Positions 11,674 through 22,583 of a stretch of DNA of 64,000 bases are shown here, one piece after another. The stretch is from Lactuca virosa (Eukaryota; Streptophyta; Magnoliopsida; Asterales; Asteraceae). The stretch is taken from the NCBI GenBank assembly GCA_928212115.1, contig CAKMRJ010000001.1, positions 189,035,478-189,099,477 of the forward strand. The letters are read 5' to 3'. The notes beneath the pieces were generated by a model. It had not been told where the DNA came from, made no database searches, and saw only the letters and a program-made list of their open reading frames with translations. The stretch's first letter is position 1; every line of letters starts with the position of its first letter. The position numbers were made by a program, and so were the translations under genes.

Positions 11674-13596
11674 TCAAATGAAACCTTTTTCAAGTAGTTC
11701 CTGCAGTTGGATCATCATTTTTTTCCTCTTTGCTGGCGCAAGACGATAAGGAGTCTTTGCAATCGGAGCAGCACCAGGTACAAGGTCAATTCGGAATTCT
11801 ACTTGCCTGTCCGGAGGAAGTCTAGGCAATTCTTCGGGAAAAACATCTGAATATTCTTTAGCAATGGGAACATCATTCACCGTTTTCTTCTCCTCTTTTG
11901 ACACATCGACTGTGTAGGCCAGATAGATAGAACACCCTTTCGATATGAATTTACGGGCTTTGAGGAAAGATATTATTTTTAAGGTTTCTTGTTCACCATA
12001 GACATAGATAGGATTGTCCTCTTCAATGGGAATACGTACTGTCTTTTCATAGCACAAGAGTTCTGCTTGGTTCTTTGACAACCAGTCCATGCCGAGAATA
12101 ATGTCAAAGTTGGGCAAGGAGATAGGGATCAGGTTAGCAAGAAAATTATAGTCGTCAATTTCTATAATACAATCCCTATAGACTTTATCACCAAGTAAGG
12201 ATATACTTCCAGCAGTATCTACGTGAAATGGTTGCGCGAGTGCATAGCAAGTAAATTGAAAAGAATGCGCAAATTCATATGACACAAAAGAATCTGAGGC
12301 ACCAGAATCAAATAAGATGTGAGCAAGTCTAGAGCTAACAAGAAATGTACCCGTCACAATATTCGGGTCCTCGCGTGCCTCTTCTGAGGTAATTTGGAAT
12401 GCACGGCCCTTAGCTTTAGGCACCTCCTCCTTTTTAGTTGGAATACCCTTTGATTGTTGAACAGGGGCTTGACTTCTTGCCGGTTGTTGAACAGAAGCTT
12501 GACTCCCCGCCCTTTGACTAGTAAGAGTAGGGCAGAAACGCTTCTTGTGGCCAGTAACACCACATGCAAAGCATGTAACACCTTTCATTGGACATACGAG
12601 CTTTTTGTGGCCTATTTCTCCACATCCAAAACAGACCACAGATCCTTCCTCTAGTCTGCATTCGTCCGGATGATTCTGTCCACAATTTCGACAAGCTGGC
12701 GACTGAAGAGAAAAAGATTGTGACCTGCCGCGGCCACGAAAAGTACTCTGAGATTGTACTTGCTTTCTAGATTTAGGTCGAACGGATTGAGTTGGTGGAA
12801 TAGGGGAAGCAGGAGCAGTCCTTTCAGTACATGGATGCTTCGGGATAGTAAGAGTGGTACCACGTAGTTCTAAGTCATGCTCACATCTTCGAGCATACTC
12901 AACGGCTTTATCGAATGATAGAACCTCCCGATTGGCAACGAAATCATGGATTTCGTGCCGTAGTCCCTCCATGAACAACTGAATTTTCTCATCTTCAGTT
13001 GGGATATACTTTGTAGCAAACCTTGCTCTTAGATTAAACTGAGTTTCATACTCATTGATAATCATTCCTCCCTGTTTAAGCTCGAGGAATTCTTTCTCCA
13101 ATCTCCTCCTCATTTCTAGAGGACAATACTTCTCTAGCACACGAATTTTGAACATTTCCCAGGATAAATTCTCCTGGTCAAACCTGCTGAGAGCTTCATA
13201 GGTTGCTTCCCACCAGACTAAGGCTTCTCCGATGAGCATTGCAGAATTATATTTAGCCTTGTCTTCATCATCTACATGAGAAATATGAAACACTTTCTCT
13301 GTGTTCTGGATCCACGTAAGAACAACAATGGGATTAAGAACACCAGAAAACTCTGTAGCACCACTACTCTTGAAATCTTTGAACGAGGGACGCTTCACCT
13401 CTCCTCTCGAAGATTCTCCAGTGGCTTTCTCTTTTCCTTTATCATCACTCTTTTTGTGTTCCTCGAGAGTCTGTCGAATAACACCGGTAAGTCTACCCAA
13501 GAGTCGCTCCTCGCGAGGAGATAATGGAGTATTCACTTCCTCAGGTTGAGGACCTCCACCAACCTCAGGGGTATGGCTACTAACCTGTTCAGCCAT
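11674..13596 (-). CDS. E2 Gag-protease polyprotein (640 aa, ends at premature stop)
   Basis: A single minus-strand frame starts at ATG 13596 (MAEQVSSHTPEVGG). Residues about 85-250 match a retrotransposon Gag domain (TEFSGVLNPIVVLTWIQNTE; later EFLELKQGGM and YARRCEHDLEL). Three zinc knuckles follow around residues 300-360: an atypical CRNCGQNHPDEC and two canonical ones, CFGCGEIGHKKLVC and CFACGVTGHKKRFC. The aspartic protease site LFDSGASDSFVS lies near residue 430 and ILGMDWLSKNQA near 500. The frame ends in the RT N-terminal linker at TGA (11674), where related proteins continue without interruption. Because of that stop the product would be Gag-protease without RT. The ATG is the first in frame after the leader, about 200 bp from the PBS. 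Confidence 0.9.
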   Translation of the reverse strand: MAEQVSSHTPEVGGGPQPEEVNTPLSPREERLLGRLTGVIRQTLEEHKKSDDKGKEKATGESSRGEVKRPSFKDFKSSGATEFSGVLNPIVVLTWIQNTEKVFHISHVDDEDKAKYNSAMLIGEALVWWEATYEALSRFDQENLSWEMFKIRVLEKYCPLEMRRRLEKEFLELKQGGMIINEYETQFNLRARFATKYIPTEDEKIQLFMEGLRHEIHDFVANREVLSFDKAVEYARRCEHDLELRGTTLTIPKHPCTERTAPASPIPPTQSVRPKSRKQVQSQSTFRGRGRSQSFSLQSPACRNCGQNHPDECRLEEGSVVCFGCGEIGHKKLVCPMKGVTCFACGVTGHKKRFCPTLTSQRAGSQASVQQPARSQAPVQQSKGIPTKKEEVPKAKGRAFQITSEEAREDPNIVTGTFLVSSRLAHILFDSGASDSFVSYEFAHSFQFTCYALAQPFHVDTAGSISLLGDKVYRDCIIEIDDYNFLANLIPISLPNFDIILGMDWLSKNQAELLCYEKTVRIPIEEDNPIYVYGEQETLKIISFLKARKFISKGCSIYLAYTVDVSKEEKKTVNDVPIAKEYSDVFPEELPRLPPDRQVEFRIDLVPGAAPIAKTPYRLAPAKRKKMMIQLQELLEKGFI

Positions 13597-13780
13597 TGCT
13601 CTGCAATATGGAGTAACGTTGTATTTTAGAATATATTAGGGTTTATCCTTACCTAATACTTTTACTTAAATATTTCCTATGGTTTGTATCCCTATACTTA
13701 TAATGATTTAGTTCATAAATTGAACTTCCAATAGTTTAAGTCTAAATACCAATCCATGGAATTTAGTTCACTTAAACAAC

Positions 13781-13793
13781 TGCTCTGATACCA
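13781..13793 (-). other. E2 primer-binding site (tRNA-iMet)
   Basis: The minus strand reads TGGTATCAGAGCA four bases from the LTR, a perfect match to the initiator tRNA-Met complement. The 184 bases between it and the gag ATG form a short leader. Confidence 0.85.
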
Positions 13794-13797
13794 ATAT

Positions 13798-15989
13798 TGA
13801 AAGACCCCACACTTTCATATATAACAATTGTTACTCCGAAACATGCTACATGCATATTCATAAAACAATATTTTATATTGATAAAGCGATTACAAACTAC
13901 TGGATACAAACCCACTATTTCATAGTGTTATATATTTCATAACGTCCCAGGATTCTATAGTTTTATACATATGGGAGTGCAAAATACAATAGTTTCAAAG
14001 TATTCGAAAATCTTCTATCAAAGCAATAGTTTCAAACTATTCAAAAATCTTCTACCAGTATATAACTATACTGGATGCTTATCTCCTGCAAAATAGTTAA
14101 ACATTAAGAGGGGTAAGCGGTGACGCTTAGTGAGTTCAATAATAGATACAATATAACATTATGCCATATATATACTTCAATATGGCAGAAGCAAGGAACA
14201 ACAAATGCATAATGCGAAAAGCTTTCCATATCAATCAATGAGATATACCAATTTCCATACTTGATATACAATCAATAAAGTTTCAGCACAAATGGCTCAG
14301 AAAATACTCAGGAATATCATTTTTGCTAGAATATATAGGCTTTCAGCCTTATCTTAGCATACTACCGAAGCCATAGTGATGCCTATGTCATACACTTCAT
14401 GGTCAACGGTTCATACCAATACCCAAGTGATGCTTATGTCATACACTTCCAGTCAAAGGTACAGCCTTGCTATAAAAATATCGGAAATAATAACACGAGA
14501 TGATACATGAAAAAGCACATACCACATATAACACAAAACATACAATTGTTCCTATATATTAAACTCACCGTGAAATAACCGGGGGTTAAAATAGTAATTC
14601 GGGCAGCACTTCGGCTCTAAATATGACTTTCTTCGTTAAAAATCGGGAGTTTTCTTGAAAACCGGGCTCTGCGAAGGTAGAGCTTCGAAACCGAAAAGAT
14701 AAATTTTTCGGGCTTCTCGGGAATCTCGGGGCGTGTTTCGGGTGCTAAAAATGATATCGGGGGTTCGGGGGATGTGGAGATAGTAAAAATATCAAAAAGG
14801 GGGTGAAAGTGGTAAATTTCTCAAAATACCCGGGAAGGCTCGCATGGGTCTTATTTATAGGGGAGGAGGTCCGAAGGCTCGGATCCGAGGCTAGGAGAAG
14901 CGAGCACGTGGCTCGCATGCGAGGAGGCAGCTGGTGCGAAGGCCACGCGGCAGAAGGGCGAGGCTCGGACTTGGCAGCTGGCTTCGGATGGACACCTGCG
15001 AGCTTCGGATTGGTCGGATGACGCGGTACTCCTCGGTTCGGGCCAGCACTTCGGACCAATCAGCGGGTGACACACGTACTGCGGTCCACTCAGCAGCGAG
15101 AACATGTCCGACACGTGGAAGCCTCACATGCGAGGGTGACGTGTCCAAAGATGACTCTTCCGAAATTTCTCGAAAATTGTGCCCAATCTTGTAAAATCCA
15201 TTACTTTCTCATATGGGCTCCGTTTTTGACATTCTTTATATGCACACGTAGACAAAATTATGCTCTACAACTTTCGTTTAGACTTCATCGGAAAATTTTG
15301 ATTTTATTTTTATATTATTATTTTTAACAGACTGGTACTGGAAAATCCGTTAAAAATTCATAACTTCTTCATCCGACGTCCGTTTTCGTCAGACTTTTTA
15401 CCGTTGTACTGCTAATGATGAGGCCTTCGATTCTCGTTTAGGTTGTGTCGGCTAAAAATCACTTGATCTAAAATTCGAGTTTTTAGCTGTCTACTGCTAA
15501 GCTGAAACTTAGAAAAATCATAACTTCCTCATACGAAATCAGATTTTGGCGTTCTTTTTATCAGAATTCTCGGTTTAACGAATACTACGACTTTCATTTA
15601 TATCACTAAGGCTAAAAAGTAGTTTATCAAAAACTCACTTTTTACGTCATTCGGCACCGTGTCGGTTTTATCGCGGATCTTCGATTGATCATAACTTCTT
15701 CGTTATAACTCGGATTTCGATGAGGTTTTCGCCTATATGTTTCTAACGAGATTATCTACAACTTTCAATAATAAAATTTTACTTATTTCAAATTTTATAT
15801 TTTCGCTAAATTTCACTATTTGGCTAATAATTGGAATCTCATAAGAATTTCAATAATTTATGAGTGATTCTAAACATAGTTTTACCTTATTTCTAGTAAA
15901 AAATATCTGTTAGAACTCAATACTCAAGATCACATAATATTTCATAATATTATTTACTTAAAACACGATTTCAAAACATGTATGTTACA
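13798..15989 (-). repeat. E2 5' LTR, 2,192 bp
   Basis: The minus strand begins TGTAACATACATG (15989) and ends GGGGTCTTTCA (13798). It is complete and aligns with the truncated left LTR. It contains a TATA box and two copies of a CTCGCATGCGAG-type palindrome. Short open frames inside it are not conserved as proteins between the two LTRs. Confidence 0.88.
14852..14859 (-). promoter_or_regulatory. TATA box of E2 5' LTR
   Basis: The minus strand reads CCCTATAAATAAGACC, identical in the other LTR. The palindromes at 14912-14923 and 15123-15134 lie upstream of it in the transcription direction, in U3. Confidence 0.6.
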
Positions 15990-17431
15990 TTAGGCCTCCT
16001 TAGGCCTAAAGGCACAAGCTTTATCAAGCTTGGGCAGTCCTTCATGCATTAAACCATGTAAATGAGCTTTTTTTAGCAATCTAGCCCTATATGCCAGGCA
16101 TGGACGTAAAGCTTACAGCTTTACGTGACATCTCAGCCTTAGAAGACTAGATCTATAGTTTGGAGCCTTGGGTTCGCTTAAAAGCGCCAGAATGAGAAAT
16201 GGTGTGAAGGAACTCGACGAGTTGGATAGCCAACTCGACGAGTTGAGTTGGGTTTTCCCGCTATCTGGATTCTGAGTGAACTAGACGAGTTGGTAGGATA
16301 ACTCGACGACTGGTTAGGGCTTTTCCCGATCTTTTGGACATTGCATGGACTCGACGAGTTGTGTGGCAACTCAGCGAGTTGACTTCAGTTTCACGGTTTC
16401 TGAGTTCTGAAGGAACTCGACGAGTTAGTAGTTGTACTCGACGATTTTGGTCAACATGGACTGTTGAACTTGATCGTTGACTTTGACTTTGACCAAGGGT
16501 TGAGCAAGTTTAACTTCTAAGAGTATTTTGGTAATTTAGGTGTTAATAGATTTGGTCCTATGATGGTTGTAGGTGTTTCGTTTCGGAGCGATGTTTGGGA
16601 GTTTGACATCATCATCCATCGCTACTTGCGAGGTGAGTTGTCCTCACTATACTAAGGGGTCTAAGGCACCAAGGCCGGCCCATTAGATTTGATATCCTAA
16701 TAGATTGTCGTTATGTTGAGTATGAGTTAGACATGTATGGTTTGATATGCTAGTCTGGTAGGTCTATAGGACTACCTGTGATATAATGTGATTGTCTGTA
16801 TGTACACTTATCTGTTATATGTTGACATGCTATGTTGGTTGGTTGAGGTTGCACTGCTCCATGCGGTGGACAACAAACCCTGGAGTATGCCAGATATGAG
16901 CAGAGGGTCGGGCGGAGCATGCCAGACTCGTACTGACGGCTAATCATATATTCCAGTCTAAGGATTGAAGTAGCAAGTCGGACATAGGCTGTAGGTCCGA
17001 GGGCAAGCGATACCTATGCTGTGGGCTCGAGAGCAATCCAGATATGGGCTGAGGGCCGGGGAGGGCATGCCAGACTCATACTGTGGGCTCAGGGGTAATC
17101 TAGTCTGTAGAGCCGTGGACCCATTACATTTTGTTTCTGTTATTGTGTGGACTGTTTATTATGTATCGGTATATTCGGGGTAACTCACTAAGCCTTCGAG
17201 CTTACATTTATCGATTATTGTTTTAGGTACCTCAGATGATCGCGGAAAGGAGAAGGCGTGATCGTGCACCTCCTCGTTTTTTTGATTTGATTTTTGGAAA
17301 AACTCTGATAATGGTTTGTTTTGAAAACAATTTGTGAACCGTGATGATCTTGGATGTTTTTGAAAACAATTTATGAACTTAGATTGATTTTAAAAAGTTT
17401 AATTTTTTGTGAAATTTTTACGTATGTTACA
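15990..17431 (+). repeat. E3 5' LTR (5' end interrupted by E2)
   Basis: It ends TACGTATGTTACA at 17431, next to a PBS. It carries an eight-copy AACTCGACGAGTT array (16209-16446), an inverted word pair GTAAAGCTTACAGCTTTAC near 16107 and several imperfect repeats of the type GGGCTGAGGGCC-GGCATGCCAGA between 16900 and 17100. No gene is visible. Confidence 0.75.
16209..16446. promoter_or_regulatory. Palindrome array AACTCGACGAGTT in E3 LTR
   Basis: Eight exact or near copies occur in about 240 bp, near 16210, 16231, 16279, 16300, 16348, 16368, 16413 and 16435. Each has 6-bp arms AACTCG/CGAGTT around one base and two CpG sites. Spacing is irregular (about 20-50 bp), so it is a dispersed motif cluster and not a simple tandem repeat. 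A binding-site array for a dimeric regulator is an inference. Confidence 0.55.
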
Positions 17432-17433
17432 AG

Positions 17434-17445
17434 TCGGTATCAGAG
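17434..17445 (+). other. E3 primer-binding site (degenerate)
   Basis: TCGGTATCAGAG lies two bases after the LTR end and resembles the initiator tRNA-Met complement with a T-to-C style mismatch near the start. Confidence 0.6.
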
Positions 17446-18221
17446 ACTTGGTTTGAGTGAATTGGAGGAACACTTGTATGAATCCAGTCTCAAACTAAGG
17501 AAAGTTTTCAAAATGACTTTCAAAATGATTATCAAATGGTTTCAAAATAAGAGAAGAGGATGCGATGTGTACGATCAGCCGGAGCCAGTAAGTAGACCCC
17601 AAAATACCATACTGTTATTTTATATTGTGATATGTTAGAATAACATGCTAGTGATAGGCTATGGATCTTCAGGAATTGCATGATAGAATTGTCTGATTAT
17701 ATGATGCCTGATAGCCTGGGGTCCTTATTTTATGAAATTGACATCATTACTGTAGTTGTTTAGTGTATGCATCATAGTTGTACATAACTAAGATCTTATA
17801 GCCTGTAAATGTTTGGTTTGGACTTATTTCTTGTTCTTGTCTGATGAAGGGCATAGGGTAGATTCAGATATTCAAATGTCCATAGGGTCCAGCGTTATAT
17901 ATGGCTAGCATACACGAGTGCTGCAGGGTTGGTGGAAGTTTCATGGATGAGTTGTGCGTCGTCAGCCAGTCGGTTGTGAGAGATTTAGCCTTTCTCTAGG
18001 AGCGAGGATTGAGTGCTCGCCTATGCTTGTGTATATTGTTAGGGAATTGTGATGGTCCTTGAGACAAATATGGGTAGGTGTGGAAGGTAGTATGGGCCCA
18101 TACTACTGAAAGCACAGGACCCGTACATGTAGTAAGGAAGTCACAATCCCTAGGGTTTGGTTGGGAGTTGCTTCCCTGTTATTATATGGAGTATCTGATA
18201 TCTTTCTGGTGTATTTTCAGA
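17446..18221 (+). other. E3 untranslated leader with a possible intron
   Basis: The region from PBS to gag lacks a credible coding frame. A donor-like A|GTAAGT at 17588 and an acceptor-like polypyrimidine-TGTATTTTCAG ending at 18220 flank a 633-bp AT-rich interval, and the gag ATG follows the acceptor by one base. Splicing would bring the ATG close to the PBS-proximal leader. This is a prediction only. Confidence 0.4.
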
Positions 18222-19460
18222 ATGCTGACAACGAGACGTTTTGAGACGGGATCCGGATCAGGATCAGGAGCTGGCAGCTAGGGCTGGACAGCAGCAGTAA
18301 CAGGGACTACCGGTCAGATGAGATTAGAGGATTGGGATGCCAGGATTCGGGAGATCCTGAACGATGAGGTTGCTGCTCTATTATGGGCCGAGTTTCCGGA
18401 GATATTTGGGTCTATCAAGACCGCCATGTTGGAGTATTTTAATAAGAGATATGCAGCCATTGCTGAGACAGCTACCGCAGCAACCTCCACAGTCGTAGCA
18501 GCTGCAGGTGGTGGGGATGGTCGGGCTTTCCAGTACCGGGACTTCGATAACATGAAGTCCCTAACTTTTGATGGGGTTCAGGACCCGATCATAGCCATGA
18601 GGTGGAAATCTAACGTGGAGGGGTGCTTCTTCACATGTTTATGCCCTGCTGACCAGAGGTTCGGGTGCGCTCTGAACCTGCTGAGGTCCGGAGCGAAGGA
18701 TTGTTAGAAATTGATGATTGGGTCGTACACTGATGAGCAGAGAGCCACAGTTACTTGGGATCAGTTCAGAGAGATGTACCGTACCCGCTACATTCCACGA
18801 GTTGAGTGTGAGCGGTTGGCTCAGGAGTTTTTGGATTTGAGATAGGGGACAGAGACGGTGACGGAGATCACCCGAATGTTTACTGAGATGGCGATGTTCA
18901 GCCCAGAGTTTGCTTCTGAGCAGCCTCAGATGACTTGTTATCTGAACATGCTCAAGACCAACATCAGACAGTTTGTTGGTACCCAACATTGTGATACTTT
19001 TTTGGAGTTACAGGAGGCCGCCAGGCAGCGTGAGTTGGAGATTGAACTTCAGTTGAGGAAGCAGAGACAGGCCCCGGCACAGGCGCAGCCAGCACCGAAG
19101 CGGTTCAAGGCCGTTGATTCCAGATATGGGGGTCAGAGGGGTCGCATGAGGGTGTTTTGCGGTCGTCATCAGGATGCCACAAATGTGGCCGACAGGGTCA
19201 TATGGCGAGGGATTGCCGCCAGTAGGCCCCAACACTCAGCTCCAGGGTAAGTTTCCACTGCGATCAGGTTGGCCACGTGAAGGCCAACTATCCAGTGCTC
19301 ACCACCAGGACGGCGCAGGCTCCAGCGCCGACCACACTAAGGATTACGGACGGGAGCCAGGGTAGAGCAGAGCCCCCGAGGGCTCGTGGACACGCCTTCT
19401 AGCTCACAGCCGAGGAGGCCAGGACAGCACCGGATGTGGTGGCTGGTATGTTTCTAACTT
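18222..19460 (+). pseudogene. E3 gag pseudogene
   Basis: One frame runs from ATG 18222 with in-frame stops at 18279 (TAG), near 18705 (TAG) and near 18843 (TAG). Between stops it shows a Gag domain: LRSGAKD, then MIGSYTDEQRATVTWDQFRE and EMYRTRYIPRVECERLAQEF, then EITRMFTEMAMFSPEF and LELQEAARQRELEIELQLRK. After a frame change a canonical zinc knuckle CHKCGRQGHMARDC is encoded at 19175-19216, and a second, damaged knuckle lies near 19245-19290. The second and third stops look like TGG-to-TAG and CAG-to-TAG changes, typical of cytosine deamination in methylated repeats. Confidence 0.85.
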
Positions 19461-19467
19461 TTTTATC

Positions 19468-20045
19468 TTGTTGATTACATTCGTTTATTGCTTATATGTT
19501 ATACCTGTATTAGGTACCTTTTTAGTGAACTCCTTACCCGCATTGGTATTATTTGACTCGGGGGCAAGTCGGTCATTTTTCTCTCGATCGTTCAGTAGGG
19601 AGTTCGGTTTGCCTTTAGGAGATCTAGAGTGTCCGTTGCGAGTCTCCATCACCGACGAACACGAGATTTCTGCTTCTTCAGTTTATCGGGGTTGCAATCT
19701 GTAGATCTATGGGGTATGCTTCCTGATTGACCTGATTCTTATTCCCATGGGGGATGTGTGTGTGATTGTGGGTATGGACTGGCTGATTTGATCCGGTGCC
19801 ATGATCGACTGCGAGGGTCAGCGGGTGGTAGTTCGAACCCCAAGTGGGGGAGAACTGGTCATTTACGTTGATGACACCAGATTGGATTTAGGGTTTTGTT
19901 TACTTGTCAGGGCGAGACAGTATATCCAACACATGTGTGTGGGTTACCTAGAGTATGTTGTGGATACGCGGGTCGGGGATCAGGTTTCGTGCTACACTGA
20001 TATGAAAACTCTAGCTGGAAGACCCATGTGCCCTTCAAGGCCTGC
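19468..20045 (+). pseudogene. E3 protease and protease-RT linker remnant
   Basis: The frame from 19468 contains the aspartic protease site LVLFDSGASRSFFSRSF (about 19540-19590) with catalytic Asp kept. A stop at 19702 interrupts it. Further on DVCVIVGMDWL (about 19755-19785) marks the second conserved protease block, followed by IDCEGQRVVVRTPSGGELV and RARQYIQHMCVGYLEYVVDT, the linker that normally leads to RT. Sequence similarity to the element ends near 20045 before any RT motif. Confidence 0.82.
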
Positions 20046-20424
20046 TACTTTATATAATTAGTTCCCCAATTATATGCATGAGGGAATCAATAAAATTATG
20101 CTCGCTAATTATGGATATTAAAAATAACTTTGTTTTGGATTGTGATATCTACTTGTGGATCAATGAAAAGCATGGGTAACGTATTTTGAGTGAAACGCAT
20201 GTGTTATTATAACAACCTTTTATTTTGTTTGAACTCAAAACTGCTACAAAATTAAAATATTAGAATCTTATGTAAGTGATTATTTAAACTTCAAGTCATA
20301 TTAACCAAGTTAAACAACGAACAAAAGTTAATTATGTACATTATAATTGGGTTTATGCCCCAAACCACATATGCACCCTTATCGAAAATCATAATATCCT
20401 CAACTTCTTCGAGCTGACCAAACC
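20046..20424. other. Unassigned AT-rich stretch
   Basis: Between the E3 truncation point and the CACTA-type end there is about 380 bp of AT-rich sequence with no recognisable gene, repeat boundary or motif. It may be old flanking DNA. Confidence 0.5.
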
Positions 20425-21586
20425 CACTACAAGAAATGAAGGCAATAGTGACGATGCCATTAGCGGTGATGCACACTTTTAGTGGCAACACGTAATTTGC
20501 GCTTTACCTGTCGCCGCTAAAATTGTGTCGCCACTAAACGTAGAAAATCACGATCCGCGTCAAAAGAAATTGGTTAACCCTATCCATTAATTTGGACCTA
20601 ATCATGTGGCTGCAAATTGAAGATCGCTTAATTATAAGCGGCAACATCAATGGCAGTGACATCATCGCCGATAATTCTCCAAAAAAATGTGGTATGTTTT
20701 TCCTCCAGATGGTGTCGCTGCTTAAACCCTAATGTCACTGCTAAAGCCTCCTCGTCACCGCTAAAGGGTAGCGCATATATACCCTTTTTCTCCATCGCTT
20801 TCTGTATTCTATCTTGTTTCCATTCTCATCGACGTTGAAGATAGTGAAATTGATCCAAGTCCTCCTAGCCTCTATCACCGTTGACGACTAAGTGTGCCAT
20901 CACCGGTGACAAAAGCAGCATTGCCGACGATAGCTGTCGGTTTCTGCCGAGATTTTTTCCATCGCAACGTCCATCGTTTAATAGGTGTTTCTCTGCATTT
21001 TTAAGAATTTATGAAAAGTTTTGTTTAGGTTATAGCATTTTGGATATGTTGCACCATGTTTGGATGAATATTTTGGATAATAAATAGTATTAAGAGTAAA
21101 TTACTGAAATCGTCCCTATGGTTTGGTCAAAATTGCAAGTTTGGTCCCTAACTTCTTTTTTGCACTAGGATTGTCCCGGTGGTTTGATTTTGTTGCGTTT
21201 TCATCCCTTACATACATAAAGTTAGGGACCAAACGTGCAATTTTGACCAAATCTTAGGGACGAAAAACGCATTAAAATCAAACCAGAGGAATGATCCGAG
21301 TGCAAAAAAAAAGTTTGGGACCAAACGTGCAAAAAAAGGAAACTATACTTAGCGGCGACGAATAGGTATTAGTGGTGACATGTTTTTTGCGGCAACTTTG
21401 TGCATTTGCGGTGACATGGAGTTTGCGACTACGACGAGCATTAGCGGCGACATATTGAGTATTTTCAATGAAGCAACAACAACGAAATTTTAGGGGCGAT
21501 ACATCGCCGCAAAAGGCTTTAGTGGCGACACAACTATATTTTAGCGGCTACCTCTGTCGCCGCTAATGCTCGCACTTCTTTTATTG
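20425..21586. mobile_element. Non-autonomous CACTA (En/Spm-type) element, 1,162 bp
   Basis: The left end is CACTACAAGAAAT, the classic plant CACTA terminus. The right end ACTTCTTTTATTG matches the reverse complement of the left end at 10 of 13 positions. A 3-bp duplication ACC flanks both ends (20422-20424 and 21587-21589), as expected for CACTA elements. Both subterminal zones hold many copies of a TAGCGGCGACA-like word in both orientations (20450-20540 and 21345-21570). No transposase is encoded, so it would be mobilised in trans. Confidence 0.78.
21105..21335. repeat. Fold-back (inverted duplication) inside the CACTA element
   Basis: Words such as TTTGGTCAAAATTGCA, GTTTGGTCCCTAAC and GGTTTGATTTT occur on the left arm and recur as reverse complements on the right arm (for example GTTAGGGACCAAACGTGC at about 21222). 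The arms meet near 21210. The structure resembles a MITE or a hairpin-forming sequence nested in the CACTA element. Confidence 0.6.
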
Positions 21587-22583
21587 ACCATATCCTGCAA
21601 CCAAATCGATTACATCACTTCATATGAACGAACTAATGTTGGTCATCTAAATAAATTATCTACCTCTTAGGTACAAAGAAAATCTAAGTAAAGAAAGAAG
21701 ACACTAAGCATCGAAATTACCAAACAATAGGCTGCAATATGTTTGATCAATAATAGTACTTAAGACTCCTAAGAAGTTACATATGTATCTTCGGTCTTAC
21801 GAGTGCTAAATGTGACAAGACTAAAACCTGCTCGGTAGGAAGAAAGAGTAGTTCCCTAGGAAGGCGATATACAGATCAACAATAGGAAAAGTAAAAGGTA
21901 TGCTCGCTAGAATCTAATCACACAACGACTTGCAATTTACAATAAATTAATCTCTAACTTCGTCATCGAAGCATTGCCCAGGAAAGACTTCCCGATCATC
22001 GATTTGCGAATTGTGAGTGTACTTAGGTGAAGGATCTTCAAGTGCCGAGCCAAGAAAGAGAACTTCTAGTCTCGACTACTTGGAGGAATATCTCAGGCAC
22101 AACAAGCGGCGCCATCCATGCAACTTCGCAACAATTGGCTAACGAAGACAATCTAGTTCTTTATGCGAGTGCAGTCACGAGAAGCCCTAGAGGGGTTCGA
22201 AACACCACAAGTTACAATGATAGAAATATAGAAAAACGCCACACCTTAGTATTGTGTCACTGAAAACACAACGAATCAAGGATAGCCAATATTAGAAGAG
22301 TAGGAAATGGAAGAATTTCATGATTTCAAGAAATTCAAAGCCATGAAGAGGGGACATGCAAAAAAGAAAGAACAAAACACACGAATTAAAAAAGATTAGG
22401 ACTGAGTCTCTATTCACACCTATCATTCAAGTGATTTAGAAGAGGACAAAGCGAAGGCTAAGGTACCTCGGAAGCTTATGAGAAGCTAAAAAACTATCAA
22501 ACATAAACACGGGAAGTCCTACAGGACGTAATGGACGAAAAAGAGTTTAATTGAGCTTCGAAAAGCTTTAACTTTAGATCTCC
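21587..22583. other. Unassigned region between CACTA element and solo LTR
   Basis: About 1 kb without a recognisable gene. A 78-codon plus-strand frame at 22027-22263 shows no motif I know. The segment and 24294-24844 would be contiguous without the solo LTR, and may belong to one old gypsy element whose gag scrap is seen at 24306. Confidence 0.35.

Larger units (their letters stand above)
7196..15989 (-). mobile_element. E2: near-complete Ty3/gypsy chromovirus-like element
   Basis: The minus strand shows 5' LTR (15989-13798), PBS (13793-13781), gag-protease (13596-11674), RT-RNase H-integrase-chromodomain (about 11673-9065), polypurine tract (9044-9030) and 3' LTR (9029-7196). The 3' LTR is cut short at 7196 by E1. 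The two LTRs are clearly the same family with a few percent difference by eye. The base 15990 onward begins TTAGG, the expected right copy of its target-site duplication; the left copy is outside the window. Chromovirus (Tekay/Del-like) assignment is tentative. Confidence 0.9.
15990..20045 (+). mobile_element. E3: truncated Ty3/gypsy element (LTR, leader, gag, protease)
   Basis: Plus-strand order: LTR end at 17431, PBS, leader, gag from 18222, protease near 19500-19800 and a protease-RT linker to about 20045, where similarity stops. RT, RNase H, integrase and the 3' LTR are absent. The left end is bounded by the E2 insertion, so the LTR start is not visible here. Linker wording (DCEGQRVVVRTPSGG) is very close to that of E6, so E3 and E6 are related families in opposite orientation. 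Confidence 0.85.
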
